A stretch of 64,000 nt of DNA from the NCBI RefSeq assembly GCF_026230105.1, contig NC_079479.1, positions 34,627,385 through 34,691,384 of the forward strand, in the 5' to 3' direction. The notes under the pieces are model-generated. The model searched no databases and was not told where the DNA came from. It saw only the letters and a program-made list of their open reading frames with translations. This DNA is from Diorhabda sublineata. Lineage: Eukaryota > Arthropoda > Insecta > Coleoptera > Chrysomelidae. Made by a program: the position numbers and the translations under genes. Positions 45,061-58,712 of this stretch are shown here, in pieces. Positions within the stretch are counted from its first letter, which is position 1. Every line of letters starts with the position of its first letter.

Positions 45061-47941
45061 TATGATTTTTGTTTGTTTTCATTATCAAAGCAGTAATTAT
45101 TGAATTCATTGTGACATTATCACTGTTTTACTTTTGTATATGACTAAATGACACAGTTTTTTATCATACATAATGTTTTCAGAAGAATTTCAAAACATAT
45201 TTGTTTTACTTATTCATTGACAATAATAATTAATCGTTCTAGATGAATATATATATTAAATCATTAAACTTATTTACCTTGAAACATATTTTATTATTAT
45301 AATTACACCTCTAATATATATATACTTAATAACTGATATCATCCGATTACTCACCTTTCAACTGTCCCATTTTAAACAAAGAAATATATCAAGAACAAAT
45401 TCAATATTTTGAATTGATAGATTGAGCTGTAGTTTGATACTGTGGTAACTGCATTTGCTACCATTTATTTCATATTGTCAGTATTTAATTGAAGACTATG
45501 TCAAGGTTTAGATATTGAAGAAACATAATATTTGCAATAGAGTGCAATAAACTCGATAATAAACGGAAATTAAGAAATATATTAAGAAATAAAATTAGTT
45601 TAGAAACCGTACTAGAAACAACTTTCAGAAAAGTGGAGGATTAAAAGTATTCAGAAGGATTTAATACTTACAATAACGTTGTTCGTCTAATAAGATTTCA
45701 ATTATTAGGTTATAATTTTTATTAATACTGTGAGATTAATCTATTCAGATATATTGTCATTTTTTTAATTTGAATTTAAGTTTAGAGCTTCTATATGTTA
45801 ACTAGAAGCTCTAAGCAAACAAAACATATTCTAACCTAAAAAACATAGAAAAAATATTCTTCTTTTTTTAATACTTTTTCCTTCTTACCCACAGAGCTAT
45901 ACTATCCAGTTATCGAACTATGGTTATTATATAATAGATTAATTGAGCTGTAACGATCTATAATTTAACATTATTTTATTTAAAATATTTCAAAAATTGT
46001 CTCGCATGAAATATTAGGTAATAATTTAAGAAATAATATAATTAATTTTGTTCGGTATATGAGAATACAGGTTACCTTTCTATTTACTCGAAATGTGGGT
46101 TATAATGAAACAAATACTAAAAGATTTGAATTAAAGCCAACTGCGATTAATATTTCTTCAATATATTGAATTGATAAATTGTTCAGTCAAACAGTTTTGG
46201 TTAAGTTGACCAAGCTTTGTAAAAGAGTCCTTGGACTGGCGGTCTGACCTTGAACTACTAATATGACATCCTTCATAAAATATTAACAAATTGGAATTTT
46301 ATTAATGGCGCGTAATTTAAATTATTTGAAGGTAGTGTCAATATTTTATAAATAATTATTAACAGAAATTAATGATTCAACATAAATTAAGGAATACAAA
46401 TTACTTTAGAACAGTAAAAAACACTCCTTTTGATAGATATTTCCACAAAACACTTAAACTTCATTATTAATGACATAATATCTGGAAAAAATTCGATGTA
46501 TTCAACGAAAGCAATTCAATTATTTATTGTTTTAGGAATTTATTATCATTTTAATTAAGATAATATGTATCTCAATCAAAAAGTTCAAGACCAAGTCTAT
46601 TTCAATTTATTTTGATCTCATTAATGCAAAACACCTCCTCAATTGAAAAAATTATACACCAGACAATTATTTTCAATTAGGAAGGGGAATATGAACGCAT
46701 TCAAGCTTTTCACAATTAGTTGGATTCGAGGAATAGTTATTACAAATTATATAATATGTATTGATATCATCATCAGAGAGGAAAAAATATTTTCATTTTT
46801 AACGCCAGTCATTAATTTCATTGCAAAAAAGAAAGTAGATAAGAAAAATGTCGACTTATCACTTATACTCGTACAAACTATTTATTATGTCATTGGGAAA
46901 GTATGGAACCATATTTGGACGTTGCCAAACTTTGACAGAAGAATGTAAATTGGGGAGAATTAATAACACGCTCTTGAAGTTTGATTTTATTGACATATTG
47001 CATAGAGACCGTGATAAAACATGGACTGTTATGAAAATTTAATTATAACTCTAATTTCCTTAAACTGTTCACAGTAATAAAGAAGACAAAAATAAATAAA
47101 TGTCGTATATGAAGAGTCCAGGCAAGACCGGCCCTGTTCTTTATTTACCTTAACGAGCGAAATTGCCAAGCGATATTTTTAAACAATATTTACATAGATT
47201 ATTATAATGCGATAGAAAATAATTGGAAATTGATCAATTCTCTCAAGACATGGATAGTAACTCATGAAACAAGTGGAAATTTTAAAATTTGTGACCTTGA
47301 ATTAAAGTGCAGTTCATAGTTTTTTGTGTTTTTATTTCACTAAGTTGTTTTCGTTGCAAGTATAAACAAATAAGAGTAATTATTATAATTTAACATAATT
47401 GCAAAAAAAATGCGATTATCATCACCTAATGATTATTAATAGTAATGTGATTGTTATTGAATATTTAAAATTAATGTTAATGCTACGACCCTTGACCTAT
47501 ATTAAAACAGGAACTACATATCTTTGATGTAGAAGGTGAGTAATATTTTTAATATCTTGTATGGTTATTTCAATGCATATTACATTCTATAGTAAGGTTG
47601 TGAAATGGGATATAGAAGAACGAACTTCTTATATCATTAACATTAAAAAGTAGGGTTAGGTTAGGATGGGGTTTGGTATGTTATTTTAAATAAAACATCC
47701 CTTATATTAATACATTTTTGAAATCTACGTAAAATTTTAGTATACTTTTGTCTAGAAACTTTATTCGAAAAATGCATACGTTTTGAGTTATTAATTGTTT
47801 TGTAAAAAATTTAACCGTTGCAGACCCTTATAAATTATTTTTTTACGAGGATACCCTTAAAGATATGAAAATGGTTTCTACTCGGTTGCTTTTAGCAAGG
47901 TCAGACGTATTTGAATATATGTTGAAAAATTTTCCATTTCG
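45061..47941. other. AT-rich intergenic sequence, no gene seen
   Basis: The largest open frame (46643-46948, plus, 101 codons) is K/I/F-rich with no recognisable motif and is treated as chance. A TAGGGTTAGGTTAGG word is at 47652-47666. Confidence 0.6.
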
Positions 47942-48305
47942 TACAGGGTGTGTATAAAAAGTGTTCAAATTTTAACTTCATAAATATCAAATTTCTTTAT
48001 TTTTTTAAATAGAACCACCCGGTTTTTTCTATTTTAATGCATTCGGGAGTAAAAAATAAGGCAAACTCATGTATACTTTCCTATACCTAAACCTCACCAT
48101 TATCCAGATATTAAATGTTTTCTGTAAATTTTTAGGCATGCAGGTGTGGTCAACTTAAAATAACAAAGTTACAGTCATAGAACCGGAAGTCGGCCATCTT
48201 TGAAAATATTTTATTTAAAAAGATTTTATTCGAAAACGTAAACGTAGAAATTTTCATGATTTTGCCATATACAGATAGTTTTAAGTCGTCGTTGAACACC
48301 CTGTA
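47942..48305. mobile_element. MITE-like element with TACAGGGTGT ends
   Basis: TACAGGGTGT at 47942 is mirrored by ACACCCTGTA ending at 48305, a 364-bp element with ~10-bp inverted ends. The interior is non-coding. Elements with ACAGGGTGT ends are common in insect genomes. Family not assigned. Confidence 0.65.
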
Positions 48306-49523
48306 TAGATTATATTATATTATATTGTTGAACATATTCACGTAAATTTCCCATGAAACTCACCTCTTGGTTTCTAATCAATGAATAGGTAAACAACTTA
48401 ACGATATAAAGTTTCTTATGTGGAATTTAATATAATTTTTTACAATAATACATCAGTGATATTTTTTTTAATCTATTGACTTTAATGAGAATATCTATTA
48501 ATATTTATTCTAGATAATACGATATAGAGTTGTACAAGATGATGTCGTTTTAGAAGAATTTAATCCCGAATATTTTCAGTTATGGTTACTAATATAAAAG
48601 TCACTCGCTTGGGGACACTATTTGGATGAAATTGAAGGTCATACTTCAGATTTCTATCGTACGCTTGCCATATCAGAATAATTTTATATCAGGAGCAAAA
48701 CCTCTTCAGAATTTCATTTTTTCAAACATCGTGTCTAAGTGACCTTAAATTTACTGAGAAGTATATAATTTTTGTGGGTGCACTATCAGGGTTTTTGAAT
48801 TGAGGTTATGGCAATATGCAAAGTAAGAACAGAAATAAATCAAAACAAGGCGATGTACTTGTTCATATCCAAGATCAATAATGCTCAACAATATATTAAA
48901 TTATGGGTTAAAAAAACTATACAGAGTGATTTTTAAATATGAAACATTTCATTTATCTCAGTAACAACTTTCACGATATTTATTAATTTTTGTTTGTAAT
49001 AGTTTTCTAATATGATCGATATTATGGTAACATTTACATTGTTGCCAGATCTTTCGTTTTTATGGAAACATCATGAACTGATTTGAATATTTCCCATGTA
49101 ATTTTTCTCTTTCTCCGACGTCAGTGGATATTCATTGTAAGTGGATGAGAAAACATTAAAATATTGTTATGAAAATTTCTTGTTATTATAGTTTTGATCT
49201 AATATTTGTTGTTTGTTTTTCATTATTTTTTTATTCGTTTCATATTTAACATCGTATTTTTTTAAACTACGACTATTTTCATTGACCAAACAACGCTGAA
49301 TATTTTTAATAATGTTTGAATTCTATTCATATGAGTATATCTAGATGGTTGGCAGGTTTTAATTAAGCGACACTGTATTTAATAAGTCTCAATTACTCAA
49401 TATGGCGAAATTCACCATTAAAACATTTTGCAACGGAAATTGTGCATAATCAAATGAGACAAAAATATACACGATCTAGTCCAGTGGAACCGGTAACGGA
49501 AATGAGTTTAATAAGATCGGAAA
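48306..49523. other. AT-rich intergenic sequence, no gene seen
   Basis: No coding region, array or inverted-repeat element was recognised. Confidence 0.6.
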
Positions 49524-52500
49524 ATAGTAGAAAAATTCGCACACAAATAATAATTTAATAGATTCGGTGAACTTAGGCCGCAAACAGTCCCGGATCTAGG
49601 GGGTATAACGTTAATTCAGTAGAAAAATTCGCACACAAATAATAATTTAATAGGTTCGGCGAACTTAGGCCGAAAACAGTCCCGGATTTAGGAGGTATAA
49701 CGCTGATTCAATAGAAAAAATCGTACACAAATAATAATTTAATAGATTCGGTGAACTTAGGCCGAAAACAGTCCCGGATTTAGGAGGTATAACGTTAATT
49801 CAGTAAAAAAAGTTGCACACAAATAATAATTTAATAGATTCGGCGAGCTTAGGCCGAAAACAGTCCCGGATTTAGGAGGTATAACGCTGATTCAATAGAA
49901 AAAATCGTACACAAATAATAATTTAATAGGTTCGGCGAACTTAGGCCGAAAACAGTCCCGGATCTAGGGGGTATAACGTTAATTCAGTAGAAAAAATCGT
50001 ACACAAATAATAATTTAATAGATTCGGTGAATTTGGGCCGAAAACAGTCCCGGATCTAGGGGGTATAACGTTAATTCAGTAGAAAAAATCGTACACAAAT
50101 AATAATTTAATAGATTCGGTGAACTTAGGCCGAAAACAGTCCCGGATTTAGGAGGTATAACGCTGATTCAATAGAAAAAATCGTACACAAATAATAATTT
50201 AATAGATTCGGTGAATTTGGGCCGAAAACAGTCCCGGATTTAGGAGGTATAACGTTAATTCAGTAAAAAAAGTTGCACACAAATAATAATTTAATAGATT
50301 CGGCGAGCTTAGGCCGAAAACAGTCCCGGATTTAGGAGGTATAACGTTAATTCAGTAAAAAAAGTTGCACACAAATAATAATTTAATAGATTCGGCGAGC
50401 TTAGGCCGAAAACAGTCCCGGATTTAGGAGGTATAACGCTGATTCAGTAGAAAAAATCGTACACAAATAATAATTTAATAGGTTCGGCGAACTTAGGCCG
50501 AAAACAGTCCCGGATCTAGGGGGTATAACGTTAATTCAGTAGAAAAAATCGTACACAAATAATAATTTAATAGATTCGGTGAACTTAGGCCGAAAACAGT
50601 CCCGGATTTAGGAGGTATAACGCTGATTCAGTAGAAAAAATCGTACACAAATAATAATTTAATAGGTTCGGCGAACTTAGGCCGAAAACAGTCCCGGATC
50701 TAGGGGGTATAACGTTAATTCAGTAGAAAAAATCGTACACAAATAATAATTTAATAGATTCGGTGAATTTGGGCCGAAAACAGTCCCGGATCTAGGGGGT
50801 ATAACGTTAATTCAGTAGAAAAAATCGTACACAAATAATAATTTAATAGATTCGGTGAACTTAGGCCGAAAACAGTCCCGGATTTAGGAGGTATAACGCT
50901 GATTCAATAGAAAAAATCGTACACAAATAATAATTTAATAGATTCGGTGAATTTGGGCCGAAAACAGTCCCGGATTTAGGAGGTATAACGTTAATTCAGT
51001 AAAAAAAGTTGCACACAAATAATAATTTAATAGATTCGGCGAGCTTAGGCCGAAAACAGTCCCGGATTTAGGAGGTATAACGTTAATTCAGTAAAAAAAG
51101 TTGCACACAAATAATAATTTAATAGATTCGGCGAGCTTAGGCCGAAAACAGTCCCGGATTTAGGAGGTATAACGCTGATTCAGTAGAAAAAATCGTACAC
51201 AAATAATAATTTAATAGGTTCGGCGAACTTAGGCCGAAAACAGTCCCGGATCTAGGGGGTATAACGTTAATTCAGTAGAAAAAATCGTACACAAATAATA
51301 ATTTAATAGATTCGGTGAACTTAGGCCGAAAACAGTCCCGGATTTAGGAGGTATAACGCTGATTCAATAGAAAAAATCGTACACAAATAATAATTTAATA
51401 GATTCGGTGAATTTGGGCCGAAAACAGTCCCGGATTTAGGAGGTATAACGTTAATTCAGTAAAAAAAGTTGCACACAAATAATAATTTAATAGATTCGGC
51501 GAGCTTAGGCCGAAAACAGTCCCGGATTTAGGAGGTATAACGCTGATTCAGTAGAAAAAATCGTACACAAATAATAATTTAATAGGTTCGGCGAACTTAG
51601 GCCGAAAACAGTCCCGGATCTAGGGGGTATAACGTTAATTCAGTAGAAAAAATCGTACACAAATAATAATTTAATAGATTCGGTGAACTTAGGCCGAAAA
51701 CAGTCCCGGATTTAGGAGGTATAACGCTGATTCAATAGAAAAAATCGTACACAAATAATAATTTAATAGATTCGGTGAACTTAGGCCGAAAACAGTCCCG
51801 GATTTAGGAGGTATAACGCTGATTCAATAGAAAAAATCGTACACAAATAATAATTTAATAGATTCGGTGAACTTAGGCCGAAAACAGTCCCGGATCTAGG
51901 GTGTATAACGTTAATTCAGTAGAAAAAATCGTACACAAATAATAATTTAATAGATTCGGTGAACTTAGGCCGAAAACAGTCCCGGATTTAGGAGGTATAA
52001 CGCTGATTCAATAGAAAAAATCGTACACAAATAATAATTTAATAGATTCGGTGAACTTAGGCCGAAAACAGTCCCGGATTTAGGAGGTATAACGCTGATT
52101 CAATAGAAAAAATCGTACACAAATAATAATTTAATAGATTCGGTGAACTTAGGCCGAAAACAGTCCCGGATTTAGGAGGTATAACGCTGATTCAATAGAA
52201 AAAATCGTACACAAATAATAATTTAATAGATTCGGTGAACTTAGGCCGAAAACAGTCCCGGATCTAGGGTGTATAACGTTAATTCAGTAGAAAAAATCGT
52301 ACACAAATAATAATTTAATAGATTCGGTGAACTTAGGCCGAAAACAGTCCCGGATTTAGGAGGTATAACGCTGATTCAATAGAAAAAATCGTACACAAAT
52401 AATAATTTAATAGATTCGGTGAACTTAGGCCGAAAACAGTCCCGGATTTAGGAGGTATAACGCTGATTCAATAGAAAAAATCGTACACAAATAATAATTT

Positions 52501-52850
52501 AATAGATTCGGTGAACTTAGGCCGAAAACAGTCCCGGATTTAGGAGGTATAACGCTGATTCAATAGAAAAAATCGTACACAAATAATAATTTAATAGATT
52601 CGGTGAATTTGGGCCGAAAACAGTCCCGGATTTAGGAGGTATAACGTTAATTCAGTAAAAAAAGTTGCACACAAATAATTATTTAATAGATTCGGCGAGC
52701 TTAGGCCGAAAACAGTCCCGGATTTAGGAGGTATAACGCTGATTCAGTAGAAAAAATCGTACACAAATAATAATTTAATAGGTTCGGCGAACTTAGGCCG
52801 AAAACAGTCCCGGATCTAGGGGGTATAACGTTAATTCAGTAGAAAAAATC
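49524..52850. repeat. Satellite array, ~92-bp unit, ~36 copies
   Basis: ACACAAATAATAATTTAATA recurs about every 92 bp across 3.3 kb. Units fall into a few types by GAACTTAGG/GAATTTGGG/GAGCTTAGG and GGATTTAGGAGG/GGATCTAGGGGG. The GAATTTGGG type lies at 50031, 50214, 50767, 50951, 51411 and about 52606; the 736-bp shifts (8 units) show a higher-order block. Intergenic, between the transporter and the desaturase. Confidence 0.96.
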
Positions 52851-54379
52851 ATACCTTGAATGCAAATTTTGAAATAATAAATGTTTTCATCACATTTTTC
52901 TTAAAATACAATTAACAAGACATATAATGCAAATTATACTTGATTGCATCATATACTTAGACGTCAATTGTCAATTTTGGGATTTTTTCGAAATATCCTA
53001 CGTCGAAGCTGTTGCTTATTTTCGAATTCCCAACCCTTTTCTACTCAATATCACCCTTAACTATTCAATAGGGCAAGATTAGGAAACATTCAGTATAAGG
53101 GGAGGTTCTTCTTCTTTTCCGATGTTCCCAGTCCCTTTCTCTTTAGTTCTCGACGGACGGTCGCGCGCGAAACCCGAAATCGGCGAACCAATCTTCGAGT
53201 TGTCTTTTGCTTTAGACCGCCCGCTTTTTGGAACATTTAAACATGTTATTCCTTGTAAACATTCAATTATTGCTTAATAAACGGTAGAAAGTGCATTATT
53301 CTGCTCTCTAAATGTATTCAAAATGTCACTTTTCGAGATTAGATTTATCCAACTAAACTGTATATACTTTTCCGAAAATCTAGCTTACCTATGCCGTAAT
53401 TAAGTCAAAATTTGACAAAAATTGATATGTCGTATGAATATTATGAAATAACTTTGTTGAAATATTCAATTCGAGACAAAAAAATACGCCAAACGCTTTA
53501 TTACAAAGTAGGTTAGAATACGGATTGAAAAAAATTGTTTTCAAACTTGTCATTATCACTTTGTTTGTATTTCTTAACTTTTATCATTTCCATAACCACA
53601 GATTAATTTTGAAAGTCGTTTTATGCTCTGCAGAAGAAAATTTTCTCTATATCAGTACCTAACCTAAAATATCCCTAGCCCGACATGAATACCGTCCCCA
53701 TTTCATGAACAAACCAACCCTCTCCCTCAATTGTCTCATTAACAAGACTATTTTTTCGAAATTTTAGTTTCGGAATGGAAAAATATCAAAAATTTCCTAC
53801 CTGATTTAATTTTTTTAGCCATATCCCACTAGTCAATCACCATAAACATTTTAAACCACTGAAATCTAGAAATTGTAATGAAATGTACGTTGATTGTGCG
53901 ACGCGTAAAAATAACAAACTGATGTATTAAATGGAGTTATTTTTTTAACAAGTGGGTACTGGTAGTCGGAAATGAGTTGATTGAGTTTGCTCGAACGGCA
54001 TGGGTGCAGCGCGAGGAAAGCGGGCTGGAAACTGGATGAGTGAGGGATACACGTAATCTATTGTACGTATTAAATTCCGTTTGATATATTTTCCCGCAAA
54101 ATGCCAATTCGTACGGGGGCGATTCTAAATGTTCGAGATAGAGGAAAAATGAGCATTCGCGGCTGTTATTCCGACTTAATCAAAACAAATTTACTCCATT
54201 TTTACATCGCTGCTACCGATGTTTTCTATGTAGTTCTTCTTTATCGTTTCTACCGCTTTGCCTACACAAAAAACACGCTACGATAAACACGCTGATCATT
54301 TTATTTATCCGATAGCCACGGGGGACGAAACTCGGTATTCTACCAAAATCCTAGAGCCCAAATACCAAAGAATCGATAA
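52851..54379. other. Intergenic sequence, no gene seen
   Basis: A slightly GC-richer patch at 53930-54060 (for example GCGCGAGGAAAGCGGGCTGG) stands out from the AT-rich background but has no coding match. The 61-codon plus frame at 54101 has no recognisable motif. Confidence 0.55.
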
Positions 54380-54745
54380 ATATGGCGAAACAACGCCATC
54401 TAGCACTCATGTTGTTAATTAAATCACTTAGTTCATCCTCCTCATTCCATTATCCTCCAAAGGATGAAGTGACACCGTTTATATTTGATTGAGGAGTCTC
54501 ATATTTATCAAGGTTTTTGTTTGGTCTACCCATCTAGTTGGAGATCTGCCTCTTTGCCTTATACTTTCCCTTCTACGATTAATAGTTGCATTGATCGTGA
54601 TCTTCTAGCTACTGCAACAGTTTATTCTGGTTAGCAACTTGTACGTGGACCAATTTCTTGTAATACGGATCCGTTGGTTCGATGTTTTGGTGTTCTGAAG
54701 ATAAGAGAATCAATTAGAAGGAGTTTCGTTGTTTTAGCTTAGTAG
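54380..54745 (-). mobile_element. RTE-like LINE 3'-end remnant
   Basis: The minus strand reads RGRSPTRWVDQTKTL at about 54515-54560, matching the RGRPPTRW.DDI motif near the C-terminus of RTE-type reverse transcriptases. Neighbouring sequence is too decayed to extend with confidence. Confidence 0.65.
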
Positions 54746-55428
54746 TCGCTGATCTTGCCATGGTCAGACGGCGTATTTCGATTTTTTTTCTGTTCCCACT
54801 CTCCCCTACATCTTATTAGAGATACGTTGACGCGCAGAATATGCAAATATGCTTTTTTGTGGTGGATATTCATTTAATTTACTAATTAAATTGAAATCCG
54901 AAATTTGTTTGGATTTTCAACTTTCGCAATCAAAACTTTTCTTTTTTGATATTCTTGGAAAATAATTTATCGAAGACACGCTACTGTTTACCAATAACGT
55001 ATACCGCTAGAAAAAAATATTTATAGCACACATCTTTCCCTTAGTAAAATTATTGTTTCCGTTAATCATACATCGTAAATTCGATGTAATGCCCCCTCTG
55101 TAATCTTTACCTTTGACCCTCGATATTCTCACAGTTGTTGGACTCTAACTTATCGATGGTGTTGATGCGATTTCTATTGAGATCATTTACATATTAGTAT
55201 GGTTGGGCGATCTTGCACGACTATGCACGATTCTACATTCTATTGACTACGGAAAATCGTGTTTCTATGATTCAAAATTAACTTTAATTAAAAATAAACA
55301 ACATGGCGGATCTTCGACGTTAGTGCCCTCGACGTTAGGTGACGGTACATTGAAATTTATAACAAATTATATCTGCTGTATGTTAATGTTAATTATAAAT
55401 TACATTTCTGGTAACACCTAGCTGTGTA
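54746..55428. other. Intergenic sequence, no gene seen
   Basis: A 72-codon plus frame at 55203-55421 shows no family similarity and is treated as chance. Confidence 0.55.
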
Positions 55429-56606
55429 CCGAAATCTGAAGGAAATATGGTGGGAAATCGGAAATTGATGACGAATGACATATTGACATTGACAGTAATG
55501 ACTAGCGTCCCGATTGGCGGGTGGCAGAACTAAATTTGTGTTGATGAGATTTATCTACAAGTTGACTTCTTTTTTATATGTTCTTTGGATGTTTTGTCCT
55601 TTTCTTTTTGCCAAGAATAGAAGGAGTAGCAATCCACGTAACTGAATGATCTAAATTATATGTCGAATGTGGAAAGGATATTCAAATGCCAATTAAAAAG
55701 GGGAGAACATGATAAATAAAAACCGAAATCTGAAGGAAATATGGTGGGAAATCGGAAATTGATGACGAATGACATATTGACATTGACAGTAATGACTAGC
55801 GTCCCGATTGGCGGGTGGCAGAACTAAATTTGTATTGATGAGATTTATCTACAAGTTGACTTCTTTTTTATATGTTCTTGGGATGTTTTGTCCTTTTCTT
55901 TTTGCCAAGAATAGAAGGAGTAGCAATCCACGTAACTGAATGATCTAAATTATATGTCGAATGTGGAAAGGATATTCAAATGCCAATTAAAAAGGGGAGA
56001 ACATGATAAATAAAAACCGAAATCTGAAGGAAATATGGTGGGAAATCGGAAATTGATGACGAATGACATATTGACATTGACAGTAATGACTAGCGTCCCG
56101 ATTGGCGGGTGGCAGAACTAAATTTGTGTTGATGAGATTTATCTACAAGTTGACTTCTTTTTTATATGTTCTTTGGATGTTTTGTCCTTTTCTTTTTGCC
56201 AAGAATAGAAGGAGTAGCAATCCACGTAACTGAATGATCTAAATTATATGTCGAATGTGGAAAGGATATTCAAATGCCAATTAAAAAGGGGAGAACATGA
56301 TAAATAAAAACCGAAATCTGAAGGAAATATGGTGGGAAATCGGAAATTGATGACGAATGACATATTGACATTGACAGTAATGACTAGCGTCCCGATTGGC
56401 GGGTGGCAGAACTAAATTTGTGTTGATGAGATTTATCTACAAGTTGACCTTCTTTTTTATATGTTCTTTGGATGTTTTGTCCTTTTCTTTTTGCCAAGAA
56501 TAGAAGGAGTAGCAATCCACGTAACTGAATGATCTAAATTATATGTCGAATGTGGAAAGGATATTCAAATGCCAATTAAAAAGGGAAGAACATGATAGAT
56601 AAAAAA
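55429..56606. repeat. Tandem array, 294-bp unit, exactly 4 copies
   Basis: CCGAAATCTGAAGGAAATAT starts at 55429, 55723, 56017 and 56311, all 294 bp apart, and the fourth copy ends near 56606. Copies differ at only a few bases, so amplification is recent. Each carries a GACATATTGACATTGACAG stretch. No long open frame. Confidence 0.96.
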
Positions 56607-58345
56607 GAAGAAGAGACAATTTTAGATCTCTTTTGTTATAAAATTAGTTTTTTTAATTTTATTTTTATCAAAATATGATTTGAAACTGACAATTAATCAA
56701 TAGATCACCATAAAATGATTACGAGTTACGAAAATTGATGAAAAATTGTTTTTTTTTAAATTTCAGTGAAAGTTGAAAAAAAAAATCGAATGTAAAGTTG
56801 TAGATTTTTTATTCTAACACAAAAATAGTGCTTAAAATTTAGGAGATGTTAATTGCGTAAAACAATTATAATTTTTCAAGCTTTACGGGTGAAAGATTTA
56901 CAATTTTAATTCAAAATTTGAAAAATCCCTTCTCCAGAATTCAAATAAACACCTAGTATTAATTTTTTCCAATCTAAATTCACCCAATTCTACAATTTAA
57001 ACTTCAAACGTCAGTTTAAACTACAGGTTACTAGGTCTGAGTGTAGTTTAAACCTCAATTTAACATGAAACGGAAGATTCCATCCCCAATTGTTCATATT
57101 TTTTCAATATTATAAAAGGTTTTGAAGAATTAATTCAAAATTTACACTTTATATTCGATAAACTCAAATCAACATTGTAGACAAAAAGTTATTCGTCCTA
57201 GAACAAATATTTAAATTATCCCACTTAGTTTTTGAATTTCTCTGTATTTTTTCACAAGGTTAATCAAAAGTACTATCTCATTGTCAGATTTAGTTTTGTT
57301 TATACAACTTGTTCAAATAATGACAACTGACAGAAATAGTGACAACTGACAGAAAAATGACCTGGCCATTTTGTTTATTCTTAATTCAAAACATAGTTTA
57401 AACTTTAGTTTAATCTCCAGTTTTATCTTAAGTCGTAAAATTGGCCCTAAAGACTAAATTCCATCCAATTAATGACTACACGATGTTGCCGTATACTTTT
57501 GAAAAAATGGCTATCGGATACCAGCTGATTCGTAAATTATTTATAACGGAATTAATTTCATAATCAACAAAACAATTTGATTACATATCTTTGAACATTT
57601 TTGGTACAACAGGAATTATTTATTTCTTAAACAGATAATATAATTGGTATAAAGATAAATTAATGGCATCCGAATGATTTACTATTAACCAAAGATATCG
57701 GTATCGGCAACTCTGCATAAATTAAATAGAACACGAGGGCAATAACCTCCTCGTGTATAAATAAGTTTCTACCTCTGTATAAACTAGTATTTTGCACACT
57801 ATTTTTCAAAATGATCATTAAATATTATTAGATTTTTGAAATTACATTTACTAAATTACTTTATTATACAATTACTTTACATTACATTTGATTTCAAAAA
57901 ATTTCGTTTTTAACGTTTTTTTTTTCGTTGATTATGATCGATTAAGTACTAGGGTTTGGAAATGTATAATCGAAATAATTTAAATTAATTATATACTTAT
58001 TTATATTCTTTATTCTCCAATATATTATTTCAAACATTAATAGCATCTAAAAATGAGGTTATAACTTCAAATTTTCTAGTCAGCATCACAGATAAAGCCT
58101 CACTCTAATTAGATCTGAAATAAAACATGCGCCAATGCAAAAAAAATTACTATTCTTAATTATGACAAATATTCTTTTTCCTTTTTCAAGCTAATTGTGA
58201 AATTTACTTCATATGTATTTAAATTCATCTCGTCCATATCCACTACTGTCACGTGTCAATTCCATGGAATGATATAAATAAGTAGCAGGGCCGGACTTAC
58301 TAATAAGTGGTTTTAGTTACAAAATAGAAAATGAGTTGATAACTT
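56607..58345. other. AT-rich intergenic sequence, no gene seen
   Basis: CAGTTTAAACTACAG and related TAGTTTAAAC words between 57010 and 57420 suggest an old inverted-repeat element, but boundaries cannot be set. Confidence 0.5.
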
Positions 58346-58351
58346 TTATTT
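58346..58351 (-). terminator. Candidate polyadenylation signal of the desaturase
   Basis: AATAAA on the minus strand, 91 nt past the desaturase stop. It is the first such hexamer noticed; in an AT-rich background it may be chance. Confidence 0.45.
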
Positions 58352-58441
58352 ACTTACCTTATTTTCAATTAAAAAATAATATATTTGTTACAGTACCACA
58401 AATAGAAAATCATGGAATTAAGTAAATGACGACGTGCATAT

Positions 58442-58712
58442 TTACCTATTTCCGTTGGCCATCTTGTTGTAACCAGGATGACTTCCATCACCGGAAGTAG
58501 TTATTTTTCGTTCAATCATATAACGAGGAGCCGTTTTCAAATTATGAGCGGCTCCAATGTTTCGCGCGAATTCTATAAACATTGTCGTTAACGAAAACGA
58601 TGTACCGTATTCCGCAGCTCTGTAATCCCATGGGAAAACGTGGTGGTAGTTGTGCCATCCTTCGCCACCTGTTAGCGCCGATACGAAACTATTTTCCGAT
58701 GCTAATATATTT
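58442..58712 (-). CDS. Desaturase exon 5 (histidine box 3, stop)
   Basis: Residues 247-336. NSFVSALTGGEGWHNYHHVF holds box 3, followed by PWDYRAAEYG. TAA at 58442-58444. Acceptor TTCGTAG. The stop overlaps a GTAAAT word that could act as a weak donor, so a further short exon cannot be fully excluded. Confidence 0.96.

Noticed and set aside
46643..46948. 101-codon plus frame as a gene
   Set aside because: Composition is that of translated AT-rich DNA, with no motif, splice context or neighbouring coding exon.
43578..47666. Interstitial telomere (TTAGG repeats at 43578 and 47652)
   Set aside because: Only two or three repeats each, expected by chance in this much sequence; insect telomeric TTAGG makes it tempting, but there is no array.
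14191..52850. CRISPR array
   Set aside because: The repeats are head-to-tail units without unique spacers, are far longer than CRISPR repeats, and lie in insect DNA.
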